Shown here in pieces: positions 1 through 8,762 of a DNA stretch of 64,000 bases. Source of the DNA: CAIQPS01 sp963783835 (GTDB taxonomy: Bacteria; Actinomycetota; Thermoleophilia; RBG-16-64-13); assembly GCA_963783835.1 (NCBI GenBank), contig CAWAOX010000011.1, positions 21,888-85,887 on the forward strand, written 5' to 3'. Made by a program: the position numbers and the translations under genes. The notes below the pieces were generated by a model, which was given only the letters and a program-made list of their open reading frames with translations, did not search any database and was not told the origin of the DNA. Every line of letters starts with the position of its first letter. The first letter of the stretch is position 1.

Positions 1-1
1 C

Positions 2-1339
2 CACCTGCTTCAGACCCGCCTGGCCGACGAGCGCCGCCGTTTCGTGGACATCCACCCCAGATCCGCGCAACTGGCCGCGCAGGCCAAGGAGAACCTACTC
101 ACCGGTGTTCCGATGGCCTGGATGACGCGCTGGGCCGGGAGCTTCCCTCTGTTCATGGACTCGGCGGTCGGCGCCCGGGTGACTGACGTCGACGGCAACG
201 AGTACATCGACTTCGCCCTCGGCGACACCGGCGCAATGACGGGCCACGGCCTGCCATTCCTGGCGGACGTCTTGGCTGAGAGAGCACGCCGCGGCATCAC
301 CACGATGCTGCCCACCGAGGACGCCATCTGGGTAGCCGGCGAGCTGAAGCGGCGTTTTGGCCTGCCCCTCTGGCAACTGGCCCTTACCGCCACCGATGCC
401 AACCGGTTCGCCCTTCGCATCGCCCGCTATCTCACCGGCCGCCCGAAGATCCTGGTCTTCGATTGGTGCTACCACGGCAGCGTCGACGAGACCCTCGTCA
501 CCATGGGCCCCTTGGGCGAGACCGAACTGCGCGGATCGAACATCGGTGCGCAAGTCCACCCGTCACTGACCACCAAGGTGATCGAGTTCAACGACATTCC
601 CGCCTTGGAGGCCGCCCTGGCGCCCGGCGATGTCGCATGCGTATTGGCCGAGCCCGCTCTGACCAACATCGGTATCGTCTTGCCCGATCCCGGCTACCAC
701 GACGCTTTGCGGCAGATCTGCCGGCGAACCGGCACCCTGCTGATCATCGACGAGACCCACACCATCAGCGCCGGCCCTGGAGGAGCGACGGCCGCCTGGG
801 GCCTGCAGCCGGACATGCTCACCATCGGGAAACCGATCGCCGGCGGCATCCCGGCGGCCGCCTACGGTATGACCGCGGACATCGGCGCCGGGCTCGATGA
901 CTTCTTCAGCAGCGAAGGCGTCGATGTCAGCGGCATCGGGGGCACTTTGGCCGGGAACGCGCTCTCGGTCGCCGCGATCAGAGTCACCCTGGGTCACGCG
1001 CTTCGCGAACGCGACTACGACATCGCCATCCCGCTCGCCAAGCGCTGGACGGACGGCGTCGCCGCGGTGATCGCGAGTTGCGCTCTGCCCTGGACGGTCC
1101 AGCGGCTGGGATGCCGGGGAGAGTACTGGTTCTGCGAGCCCCCGCGCAACGGTGCACAAGCCGCGGCGGCGATAGACCCCGAATTGGAGGCATGGTTTCA
1201 CCTGTTTATGATGAACAATGGAGTCTTGCTGACCCCGTTCCACAACATGGCCCTTCTATCCTCCAGCCATGTGGCCGCCGACGTGGACCGGCATACCGAG
1301 ATCTTCGCGGACGCGGTCGAGCAGGTCCTGGCCCGATGA
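2..1339 (+). CDS. Class III aminotransferase (HemL/GSA-aminomutase-like), 5' partial
   Basis: PLP-dependent fold-type I enzyme of the glutamate-1-semialdehyde aminomutase-like group. The reading frame is open to the left edge; an internal GTG at 44 is possible, but the upstream residues look like a normal N-terminus, so the true start probably lies outside the window. Family hallmarks are visible: an N-terminal DVDGNEYIDFALGD segment, DETHT before the cofactor lysine, and the lysine in TIGKPIAGG. It overlaps the following SDR gene by 4 bases (ATGA), so the two are probably translated together. A pairing of aminotransferase with dehydrogenase suggests amino-alcohol or amino-acid side-chain chemistry, but the substrate cannot be read. 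It is unlikely to be the haem-pathway HemL itself because the lysine motif and partner gene differ. Confidence 0.85.
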   Translation, partial: HLLQTRLADERRRFVDIHPRSAQLAAQAKENLLTGVPMAWMTRWAGSFPLFMDSAVGARVTDVDGNEYIDFALGDTGAMTGHGLPFLADVLAERARRGITTMLPTEDAIWVAGELKRRFGLPLWQLALTATDANRFALRIARYLTGRPKILVFDWCYHGSVDETLVTMGPLGETELRGSNIGAQVHPSLTTKVIEFNDIPALEAALAPGDVACVLAEPALTNIGIVLPDPGYHDALRQICRRTGTLLIIDETHTISAGPGGATAAWGLQPDMLTIGKPIAGGIPAAAYGMTADIGAGLDDFFSSEGVDVSGIGGTLAGNALSVAAIRVTLGHALRERDYDIAIPLAKRWTDGVAAVIASCALPWTVQRLGCRGEYWFCEPPRNGAQAAAAIDPELEAWFHLFMMNNGVLLTPFHNMALLSSSHVAADVDRHTEIFADAVEQVLAR

Positions 1340-2148
1340 CTGCCAATGCGGTCCCGGAACCGTCGAAGTTGTTCGACTTGAGCGGGCAGACCGCCCTGGT
1401 GACCGGAGCGGGTAGCACGGAAGGCATCGGGATCGCAGCCGCTCGGCTCCTGGGCAGGATGGGCGCCGCCGTCGCGATCACTTCCACGACGCAGCGGATC
1501 CATCAGCGCGTCGAGGAGTTGACGCGCGAGGGCATCATGGCCATGGGCTTCGTCGCCGATCTGACCTCCGAGACCGACGTGGCCGCTCTCGCGGCTGCGG
1601 TTCAGGCTTGGCGACCAGCCGTGGACGTGGTCGTCAACAACGCAGGCATGGTCTCCCAGATCAGCGGGTGGGACGCCGAGAAACCCCTGGAGGAGCTCAC
1701 GCTCGCCGAATGGGACGCCGCTTTGGCCCGCAACCTCCGCACCGCCTTCTTGGTGACCCGGGCGTTCCTCCCCGGGATGAAGACGCGCGGATACGGGCGG
1801 ATCGTCCTTGTCTCGTCCACCACCGGCACTGTGGGGGCGATGCCGTTCCAGTCCACCTATGCGACCGCCAAAGCGGCCCTCACCGGTCTCGCCCGTTCGC
1901 TTGCCGTCGAATTGGCTCGCGACGGCATAACCGTGAACGCGGTGGGACCAGGATGGATCGCGACCGCCTCCGCCACCCCCGCCGAAGCGGAGGCAGCCCT
2001 GGCCTCACCCATGCGCCGTGCCGGCACGCCCGCCGAAGTGGCCGCGACTATCGCCTTCCTGGCTTCACCGGCGGCCTCTTACGTGACCGGTCAGCTAGTG
2101 GTGGTCGACGGAGGCAACGCCCTGATAGAGGACAAGGCACACGTCTGA
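1336..2148 (+). CDS. SDR-family NAD(P)-dependent oxidoreductase
   Basis: Classical short-chain dehydrogenase, 270 residues. The ATG overlaps the stop of the upstream aminotransferase (ATGA). It shows a glycine-rich cofactor loop TGAGSTEGIGIA, an NNAG motif, the catalytic serine in VLVSSTTG, the YxxxK pair in YATAKAALTG, and a C-terminal VTGQLVVVDGG segment typical of FabG-like enzymes. The loop carries STEG where simple FabG has a shorter linker, as in some enoyl-reductase-like or sorbitol-dehydrogenase-like SDRs. The coupled aminotransferase suggests both act on one substrate (inference). It converges on panC with about 10 bases between them. Confidence 0.88.
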   Translation: MTANAVPEPSKLFDLSGQTALVTGAGSTEGIGIAAARLLGRMGAAVAITSTTQRIHQRVEELTREGIMAMGFVADLTSETDVAALAAAVQAWRPAVDVVVNNAGMVSQISGWDAEKPLEELTLAEWDAALARNLRTAFLVTRAFLPGMKTRGYGRIVLVSSTTGTVGAMPFQSTYATAKAALTGLARSLAVELARDGITVNAVGPGWIATASATPAEAEAALASPMRRAGTPAEVAATIAFLASPAASYVTGQLVVVDGGNALIEDKAHV

Positions 2149-2158
2149 CTCCCGTGCC

Positions 2159-3013
2159 TCACGCCCCCACGGTGATGTTGTCGATCAGCCTCGTCTTGCC
2201 GAACCAGACGGCTATGGCGATCAGGCAGGGACCGGCAAGGACGTCGAGCGAGGTCAGGTCGTTTGAATCCACGATCTCCACGTAGTCGATCTTCGCCAGG
2301 TCCGCCTCGGCGAGCACCGCGCAGATCTCGCCCTTGAGCCGCCCGGCGTCACGCTCCCCGTTCTCGACAAGCGTCAGCGCCGCCGACAGAGCGCGCTAGA
2401 GCACGGGGGCCTGTGCCCGTTCCTCCGCAGAGAGCCGGGCGTTCCGCGAGCTGAGGGCGAGGCCGTCGGGCTCGCGGACGGTGGCACAAGGCACTATCAC
2501 CACGTGCATGTCCAGATCCCTCACCATCTTCTTGATCACGGCGAGCTGCTGAGCGTCCTTCTCGCCGAAGTACGCCCGGTCCGGCCCACAGATGTTGAAG
2601 AGCTTGGCAACGACCGTGCAAACGCCCCGGAAGTGGTCGGGCCGCGCAGCTCCGCACAATCCCTGGGTAAGCCCTTCCACGTCCACCCATGTGGAGAAGC
2701 CCTTCGGGTACATCTCCCTCACCGCCGGGCCGAAGACGAGGTCGGCGCCGGCGGAACCCGCCAACTGCAGGTCCCGCGCGAGATCCCGGGGATAGATATC
2801 CAGGTCCTCACCCGCGCCGAACTGCGTGGGGTTGACGAAGATCGACACGGCGACAAGGTCGTTCTCGGCGCGCGCCTTGCGGATCAGGGAGAGGTGCCCC
2901 TCATGGAGGGATCCCATGGTTGGGACAAGCCCGATGGTCCCGCCGCGACTCCGAGCCTCTGCGACCACCGACTTGACGCCGGCGATCGTCTCGATGCACG
3001 AGATGCCGGCCAT
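2159..3013 (-). pseudogene. panC: Pantothenate synthetase, interrupted by in-frame TAG
   Basis: PanC condenses pantoate and beta-alanine using ATP in pantothenate/CoA synthesis. The N-terminal 205 codons are normal: VPTMGSLHEGHLSL (HIGH-like nucleotide site), FVNPTQFG, DYFGEKD-like AYFGEKDAQQ and LALSSRN. A TAG stands at 2396-2398 where a tyrosine is expected in the usual VLYRAL segment. The same frame then stays open for 78 more codons of clear PanC C-terminus (for example KIDYVEIVD and IDNITVGA) to a TGA at 2159. With the TAG read as tyrosine the protein would be 284 residues, the usual family length. The start overlaps the peptidase stop (TGATG). Either a single-base sequence error or a true nonsense mutation. 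Confidence 0.88.
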
Positions 3014-4002
3014 CAGCTGTGGGCGCCCGGCGCGGTGTCGGCCCCCGCGGCTCGCCCGGCCCGATCGGAAACCGACGGCGCTCCTCCCAGGCCCTCAGCC
3101 GCCCGAACCGCCCTGCGGATGCTCACGGCCACCGCTTCGGCTGCGGCCACCCCCACCTGGAACACGTTGCTCGTCCGGCGGCCGGTCGCCATCACGAAGA
3201 CGCAGTCGCCGTCCCGGGGCGTGTGGACGGGGTCGATCGCCCGGGCCATGCCGTCATGAGCCATGCGGGCGACGATGGCGCACTGCAGTTTGTCGAGTGC
3301 GGCGTCGGTCATGACCACCCCCAGGGTGGTACTTTCGATGGCGCCGAACACCGGCGCCGTAGTCATCGCGAGCAGCGAAGCCTTGCTGCCGGCGAATCCG
3401 ACTCCGCGGCGCGCCCCCGCGAGTATCTCCCCCCGCTCGTCCAGAACGTCGCCCAGCGCGTTGACCACGGTCAGCGCGCTCACGGTCACGCCTCCGCCGA
3501 TGTCCACGGAGGCCAGGCCCACCCCGCCTTTCATCAGTCCCTCGAAGTTGAGCAGCTTGCCGACCGTCGCCCCCGTACCGGCGCCAACCGACCCCTCCTC
3601 AACAGTCGACCCGGCGGAGGCAGCGGCCTGGTAGGCTTCCCGGGCGCGCGGGCACGCCTCGGCACTCCCGAGGCCAAGATCGTAGATGACTGCCGCGGCG
3701 ACGAGCGGGATCTTCGCGAACGGGGTCTGGTAGCCGTGGCCGCCCTCCTGGAGAAAGGCGGTGACCCCGGCGGCCGCCGCGAGCCCCGGTGCGCTGCCAC
3801 CCGTCAGAAGGACGGCGTGCAATTCCGCGACCGAAGCGTACGGAGACAGTAGGGCGGTCTCCAAGGTCCCAGGAGCTCCTCCCCGGATGTCGACCGACGC
3901 GACCACCCCCCGGGGAGCCAGCACGGCGGTGCAGCCGGTCAGTCCCTCCCGGTCGGAGTAATGACCGATGGAGATACCTTCGAGCGAGAGTTCGGCCCCC
4001 AT
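3013..4002 (-). CDS. P1 family peptidase (DmpA/NylC, S58-like)
   Basis: N-terminal-nucleophile hydrolase of the P1/DmpA-NylC family, 329 residues. These proteins self-cleave to expose a Ser or Thr nucleophile and act as aminopeptidases or amidases. Visible are the early GHYSDREGLTGCTAVL segment, the glycine-rich VLLTGGSAPGL, and the presumed nucleophile region IESTTLGVVMTDAALDK with Thr225/Thr226, matching the Thr of nylon-oligomer hydrolase-type members. It lies 29 bases downstream of rho and overlaps panC by one base, so it is part of the long leftward operon. Neighbouring genes do not explain its substrate. The C-terminal 25 residues are Ala/Gly-rich and probably disordered. Confidence 0.85.
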   Translation of the reverse strand: MGAELSLEGISIGHYSDREGLTGCTAVLAPRGVVASVDIRGGAPGTLETALLSPYASVAELHAVLLTGGSAPGLAAAAGVTAFLQEGGHGYQTPFAKIPLVAAAVIYDLGLGSAEACPRAREAYQAAASAGSTVEEGSVGAGTGATVGKLLNFEGLMKGGVGLASVDIGGGVTVSALTVVNALGDVLDERGEILAGARRGVGFAGSKASLLAMTTAPVFGAIESTTLGVVMTDAALDKLQCAIVARMAHDGMARAIDPVHTPRDGDCVFVMATGRRTSNVFQVGVAAAEAVAVSIRRAVRAAEGLGGAPSVSDRAGRAAGADTAPGAHS

Positions 4003-4031
4003 GTCGTCCCCGGCTCTTCTCGCGTCCGGGC

Positions 4032-5327
4032 CTAGCGGGAGTTCTTCCTCATCTGGTCGAGGAACTCCGTGTTGGACTTGGTCTCCTTGAGCTTCTGGAT
4101 GAGCAGTTCGATGGCGGCGTTCGGATCAAGGGCGTGGAGCACCGACCGCAACTTCCAGACCATCTTGGCCTCGGCGGCATCCATAAGGAGCTCTTCCTTC
4201 CTGGTGCCGGAATTCTCGATATCGATGGCCGGGAAGATCCGCTTGTTCGCCAGTTGACGGGTCAGCCGGACCTCCCAGTTGCCGGTACCCTTGAACTCCT
4301 CGAAAATGACCTCGTCCATGCGCGACCCGGTCTCGACGAGCGCCGTGGCAAGGATGGTGAGCGAGCCCCCCTCCTCGATGTTCCGGGCCGCCCCGAAGAA
4401 CTTCTTGGGCGGATAGAGCGCGGTCGAGTCGACCCCGCCTGAGAGGATACGGCCGCTGGCGGGCGCCTGCAGGTTGTAGGCCCGGGCCATCCTGGTGATG
4501 GAGTCGAGGAGCACCACGACGTCCCTGCCCACTTCAACCAGGCGCTTGACCCGCTCCAGCACCAGCTCGGTGACCTGCACGTGGTTCTCGCCGGGCATGT
4601 CGAAGGTGGAACTGACCACCTCGCCCGTCACCGTGCGCTCCATGTCGGTGACCTCTTCCGGCCGCTCGTCGACGAGCAGCACCAGCAGGTGCACCTCGGG
4701 GTTGTTGGTCGCGATCGCATGGGCGAGGTCTTTGAGGATGGTGGTCTTCCCTGCCTTGGGGGGAGATACGATCAGACCGCGCTGGCCCTTGCCCAGAGGG
4801 CTCATGATGTCCATGACCCGGGCCGAGAGACGGTCGGGGGTGGTCTCGAGCCTCAGGCGCTCGTCGGGGAAGAGAGGCGTCAGCGAGTCGAACGTGGGGC
4901 GATGGCGCGCTTGCTCGGGATCCATGCCGTTGACGGTCTGGATCTTGAGGAGGGCATGGTACTTCTCGTTGTCACGCGGAGTCCGCACCTGGCCGTTGAT
5001 CTCGTCGCCCCGGCGTAGCTTGAAGCGCCTTATCTGAGATAGGGACACGTAGATGTCGGAGTCGGACTGGGTATAGCCCTGAGTGCGCAGGAAGCCGTAG
5101 CCGTCCGGGAGGATGTCGAGCAGCCCGGTGCGGAAATGCAGGCCCCTGTCCTGGGACTGCTCGTTCAGGATCTTCATGATGAGATCCTGCTTCGAGTACT
5201 TGCGGAAGTTCTTGATACCAAGCTCGCCTGCGACCATGTGCAGATCGGACAGAAGCTTGGGCTCTATCTCGCTCAGGGGGGTCGCCTTTGCCGTCGTGCG
5301 GCTTTCTTGTTCGTCGTTCTGGTTCAT
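4032..5327 (-). CDS. rho: Transcription termination factor Rho
   Basis: Hexameric RNA-dependent ATPase that ends transcription. An N-terminal Rho domain (about residues 25-60), a cold-shock-type RNA-binding domain beginning LLDILPDGYGFLR, the P-loop SPPKAGKTT, and the Walker B DVVVLLDSITR followed by the Q-loop region are all present. At 431 residues it is standard size, without the long basic/acidic insert found in many Actinobacteria. ATG at 5327 is preferred over a TTG at 5336, because the purine-rich AAGAAGAGA lies at a workable distance only from the ATG. It ends in TAG. It sits between the GlpX-like gene and the P1 peptidase in the operon. Confidence 0.97.
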   Translation of the reverse strand: MNQNDEQESRTTAKATPLSEIEPKLLSDLHMVAGELGIKNFRKYSKQDLIMKILNEQSQDRGLHFRTGLLDILPDGYGFLRTQGYTQSDSDIYVSLSQIRRFKLRRGDEINGQVRTPRDNEKYHALLKIQTVNGMDPEQARHRPTFDSLTPLFPDERLRLETTPDRLSARVMDIMSPLGKGQRGLIVSPPKAGKTTILKDLAHAIATNNPEVHLLVLLVDERPEEVTDMERTVTGEVVSSTFDMPGENHVQVTELVLERVKRLVEVGRDVVVLLDSITRMARAYNLQAPASGRILSGGVDSTALYPPKKFFGAARNIEEGGSLTILATALVETGSRMDEVIFEEFKGTGNWEVRLTRQLANKRIFPAIDIENSGTRKEELLMDAAEAKMVWKLRSVLHALDPNAAIELLIQKLKETKSNTEFLDQMRKNSR

Positions 5328-5370
5328 TCGCAACAATCTCTTCTTTCGTTGGTTCGTTCTTTGAGCCTGG

Positions 5371-6390
5371 TCATCTGATCCCGAGAGCCACCATCGGACC
5401 CCCGTTCTCGGTACGATGCAACGTCCGTATCGTGCGGATGGCGTGGCAGTTGGAGCACATCACCAGCGTCTCGGTCTGCACTCCGTCCGGCCGCACGTCG
5501 ATGCCCCGAAGGAACCTGCCGCCGGTGACCGCTGTGGCCGCGAACAGGACACCATCGCCGGCCATATCAGCCGTGGTCAGGGGCGTCTCGACGTCGACGA
5601 GACCGGTCGCTCGCACCTGCTCCACCTGATGCCTGGAGACCGGCCAGAAGCGTGCGCGTATCTCGCCGCCGAGGCAACGCAGGGCCGCCGCGGCGATCAC
5701 CCCTTCGACCGCGCCGCCTATCCCGATGGTCATGTGTACGCCGCTGTTCCGGGAGGCAGCCGCTATGCCGGCCGAGATGTCACCGTCGGCTATCAGCCTG
5801 AGGCGAGCACCCGCGGCTCGTATCTGAGCGGTCAACTCTTCGTGCCGGGGCCTGTCGAGGACGACCACCACGAGCTCGCTCGGCGAGCGGCCGAGGGCGG
5901 CCGCCACGCGATGGATGTTCTCGCCCACGGACGCGTCGATGTCGACGGCGGCCGCGGCCTGGCCGGCGACGATGACCTTCTGCATGTACATCTCTGGTAC
6001 CCGCATCAGGCTTCTCTCGGGCCCGGCGGCTATCATCGCCAGCGCGCCCTCGGCTCCGCCGGCCAGAGCGTTCAGGGCTTCGAGGGGCTGCACGACCGCA
6101 TCCCACACCTGGGTGAGCCCTTCGGCCTCCCGGGCCTCGCCGACCCAAGCTCCTGGGTCGCCGCCCAGCTCGTCGCCCGGCTGCAGGACGGCCGGCGACC
6201 GGCCGCTGCCCCGGCTCGCGACCACCCTGACCTTCACGGGACCCTGCGCAAGCGCGTCCGCCATGGCCATGCGGGCCGCCAACTCACCGGCCAGCCCATC
6301 GGCCCGGCCGATCCATTCCGCCGCCCCCAGAGCGGCCGCCTCGGACACGATCGCAAAACGAGCGCATATGCAGCGACCCTCAGCGTTCAC
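5371..6390 (-). CDS. GlpX-like (class II FBPase) protein with degenerate metal site
   Basis: Homologue of class II fructose-1,6-bisphosphatase (GlpX), 339 residues, GTG start, overlapping pgk2 by 11 bases. The C-terminal substrate-binding part is well kept: ADGDISAGIA (residues 201-210), GIGGAVEGVIAAAALRCLGG (223-242). The N-terminal catalytic metal site is not. The canonical IGEGE stretch (Glu57 in E. coli) is replaced by ASRGSGR, DPLEGT becomes QPLEAL (Asp85 to Gln101; Glu88 is kept as Glu104; Thr90 is lost), and Asp33 becomes Glu36. The protein is full length and in frame, so this is not decay. It may be inactive, regulatory, or act on another sugar or glycerate phosphate. Its operon position beside cDPG genes favours a role with that compound (inference). 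Confidence 0.8.
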   Translation of the reverse strand: MNAEGRCICARFAIVSEAAALGAAEWIGRADGLAGELAARMAMADALAQGPVKVRVVASRGSGRSPAVLQPGDELGGDPGAWVGEAREAEGLTQVWDAVVQPLEALNALAGGAEGALAMIAAGPERSLMRVPEMYMQKVIVAGQAAAAVDIDASVGENIHRVAAALGRSPSELVVVVLDRPRHEELTAQIRAAGARLRLIADGDISAGIAAASRNSGVHMTIGIGGAVEGVIAAAALRCLGGEIRARFWPVSRHQVEQVRATGLVDVETPLTTADMAGDGVLFAATAVTGGRFLRGIDVRPDGVQTETLVMCSNCHAIRTIRTLHRTENGGPMVALGIR

Positions 6391-7357
6391 CAGCCGACAC
6401 CTCAGTCTGTTCGATGACTCCGTACAGTGCGTCCACGACCGTCCCGACCGTGTCGTCGATGCTCATGTTGTCGACCACCAGCGTGCCCTCCGTGGCCGCC
6501 CGCTCGAGTATGAACCCTTGGATCTTCCTGATATCGGCGAACCCCCCCAGATATCGGGCCAGCACCCTCCTGCCGGAGGTCTGCTGTTCGCGCACCAGGA
6601 AATGGCTCCTATGAAGCTCGGGGTCGGTCACCGTCACGACCAGGGGTAGCAACAGTACGTCCGACATGCGTTCCTCGGCCGCTTCCGGAGCCAGCATCCC
6701 CGGCACCATGTGTACCCCTTCGACCACCAGACTCGTCCGCTCCTTGATCGCCCTGTCGATGATGGCCCGCACACCCACGGCGACCATCTCGACCTGCTCC
6801 ATGAACCCCAGCAGACCGGCGTCCAGCCCCGGGCCCACCGGCATCCTCACCGCCATCCCCGCCTCATACGACGAGTAGTGGATGGAGGGCATGAGCGTCT
6901 TCGAGAAGAACGCCCTCATCGCCTCCCGAATGGAATCGGTGGAGATGATCCTCACGATCCCCAGCCTCTCCGCGACCTGGGCTGCAATGGTGCTCTTGCC
7001 CACTCCCGTCGAGCCGCCGATGAGCACGATGACCGGCCGGTCCTCGGCCGCCATCCGGTTCCAGATCCGGTACCGCTGCAGATAGCGGTGCTCCCCACTG
7101 TCGGCAAGCACCTTCTCCACCAGAGTGCGGAGCTCGTCCACGCGGACCTCGCGCTCCGCGGCCTGCATCAACTGCCACTCCACGTCCATCGCTACCACGT
7201 ATGCCCGCTGCGGCGAAAGTCCGGTAGAGGTCAGAGCCGTCGCGAGAAGCCCCTTGGAGAACGGGACCTTGTGCCCCTCGCTCACCAACTGGATGGGAGG
7301 CCCCTCGGGCTTCCCGGTCGCCTCGGGCGACTCTTCTGTCCCCATGGGACCGCTCAA
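6380..7357 (-). CDS. pgk2: 2-phosphoglycerate kinase (ATP-cone + P-loop kinase)
   Basis: Makes 2,3-diphosphoglycerate from 2-phosphoglycerate and ATP, the first committed step to cyclic 2,3-diphosphoglycerate (cDPG) as known from Methanothermus. It is 325 residues long. An ATP-cone-like N-terminal domain (about 22-105, with the VPFSKGLLATAL signature) precedes a kinase domain with P-loop GGSTGVGKST (114-123) and a downstream DSIRE. It starts five bases after the cDPG synthase gene ends and overlaps the GlpX-like gene, so the order is cpgS-pgk2-glpX-like in one transcript. Other ATP-cone kinases exist, but adjacency to the synthase makes this assignment strong. Confidence 0.88.
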   Translation of the reverse strand: MSGPMGTEESPEATGKPEGPPIQLVSEGHKVPFSKGLLATALTSTGLSPQRAYVVAMDVEWQLMQAAEREVRVDELRTLVEKVLADSGEHRYLQRYRIWNRMAAEDRPVIVLIGGSTGVGKSTIAAQVAERLGIVRIISTDSIREAMRAFFSKTLMPSIHYSSYEAGMAVRMPVGPGLDAGLLGFMEQVEMVAVGVRAIIDRAIKERTSLVVEGVHMVPGMLAPEAAEERMSDVLLLPLVVTVTDPELHRSHFLVREQQTSGRRVLARYLGGFADIRKIQGFILERAATEGTLVVDNMSIDDTVGTVVDALYGVIEQTEVSAGER

Positions 7358-7361
7358 CTCC

Positions 7362-8762
7362 TCACGACCGCTGCTCGAACCTCTCTCTCGCCCTCGCGGC
7401 TAAGCCCAGGGCCAGGGCCTCCAAGCCGCTGCCCTTATCCGGTCCGCTTTCCGGAGAGACTTCCACCGGCACGTTGTCCATGAAAATCACCGGGAGACCC
7501 CGTGCCGCCGCCTCTTCGGCCACCACGTCGATGGCTGCCGCCTTGATCTCGGTCACCACCGCGTCGACCCTGCCCATCGCCTCGCTCTGAAGGTCCTGCC
7601 TGAGTGCCACGCGATCAGCGAGATGGGTGGAAAACAACTCGACCCGGCATCCCCACCGCTCCTCCAGATGCCTGCGCAAGACCGCTTTCTGCACCTCCGG
7701 CGCCGTGGAGAAACAGGCCACCGTTCGGCCCCGCACGTCTTCGACGGGCTGCGGGCGAAACACGACGGGCAGCACCGGCATTCCCGGCCGTACCCTCTCC
7801 ACTGCGTCCCTGACCATCTGGACCTTCTCCCCCGATGCCAGCGGTTCCTCGGCCATCGTCAACACCACCGCGTCGCTTATGAGCAGCCGATAGGCTCCCA
7901 GGTAGCCGGCGATGTCGTCTACCGGCTGCTGCGCCCCCGCCACCAGCAGGCGGACGTCGCTCGCGACCGGCGGCTGAGCGGCCCCGCTCCCTTCCAGCAC
8001 GATCAACTCCGGCTGCAGGCTGTTCGCCAGCCGCACTCCATCAGCGACATTGGTCGCGAACGGCTGTCCCGCCATGCCACCCCCGCAGCGCCGGCACCCG
8101 ACGGTGACCACTCCGCTGAGGACCGCATCCTCGAAGTGATCGGAGGCCGCGTGACGCCCCTGCCGGCTCCAGGCAAGCAGGTCCTCGGCTTTCAAGCGCC
8201 GCTTGGTCCCATCGATGACCTCGGGCCGCGCCGGTCCACCCCGACCCATAGCCACCACCACGATCCCCGGGCGCCCCTCCCGCGCAGGGACGGCCGCTTG
8301 AAGGACCCGGGCCACGTACCCGCAGATGGCGGTCTTCCCCACTCGCTTGCCGGTGCCGATGATGGCCAACGAGGGAGTCGCGCAAAGACGTTCGGAAGTC
8401 GCGGGGCTGAAGTGGAAATCGGGACCTACGTAGCCCACCTGGCGCGCCAGACTCTTGCTCGCAAGGCGAAAACGTTCTGTATATCCTAGCACCGGTTCGT
8501 CGCTGAGGTCAACGACCACTTGCGGCCGGTACCGGTCGATGGCCGTGTCGAGCCCACGCGACCAGTCGTCGTCGAAGATCACCGGCAGCCCATACAGCTT
8601 CTCCGCCCCGTCTTCCAGGCCGTCCCGCCGTATCTTCTCGGTGCCTCCGAGGAACAGGGCCGCCCGGAACTCGAACCGGTCGGCCGCCTGCTGCAGCGCG
8701 TCGACGACAACCGGAGGGTAATGCTCGCCGTCGATCAGGACTACGGCGGAGAGCTTCATCAT
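7362..8762 (-). CDS. cpgS: Cyclic 2,3-diphosphoglycerate synthase
   Basis: Closes 2,3-diphosphoglycerate to cyclic 2,3-diphosphoglycerate with ATP. It is 466 residues from the ATG at 8762 (a second ATG follows directly); the start overlaps the stop of the metallophosphoesterase gene. Conserved blocks match the archaeal enzyme as I recall it: LIDGEHY (9-15), LGGTEK (38-43), VDLSDEPV (84-91), the P-loop GTGKRVGKTA (136-145), AMGRGGPARPE (171-181), GCRRCGGGMAG (222-232) and LEGSGAAQPPV (256-266). These motifs are rare outside this family. cDPG is a thermoprotectant and phosphate store in thermophilic methanogens; its role in a bacterium is not evident from the sequence. Forms a metabolic pair with pgk2. 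Confidence 0.92.
   Translation of the reverse strand: MMKLSAVVLIDGEHYPPVVVDALQQAADRFEFRAALFLGGTEKIRRDGLEDGAEKLYGLPVIFDDDWSRGLDTAIDRYRPQVVVDLSDEPVLGYTERFRLASKSLARQVGYVGPDFHFSPATSERLCATPSLAIIGTGKRVGKTAICGYVARVLQAAVPAREGRPGIVVVAMGRGGPARPEVIDGTKRRLKAEDLLAWSRQGRHAASDHFEDAVLSGVVTVGCRRCGGGMAGQPFATNVADGVRLANSLQPELIVLEGSGAAQPPVASDVRLLVAGAQQPVDDIAGYLGAYRLLISDAVVLTMAEEPLASGEKVQMVRDAVERVRPGMPVLPVVFRPQPVEDVRGRTVACFSTAPEVQKAVLRRHLEERWGCRVELFSTHLADRVALRQDLQSEAMGRVDAVVTEIKAAAIDVVAEEAAARGLPVIFMDNVPVEVSPESGPDKGSGLEALALGLAARARERFEQRS

Noticed and set aside
2396..2398. TAG recoding (pyrrolysine or other) in panC
   Set aside because: TAG ends several normal genes here, no recoding signals were seen, and tyrosine is expected at the site.
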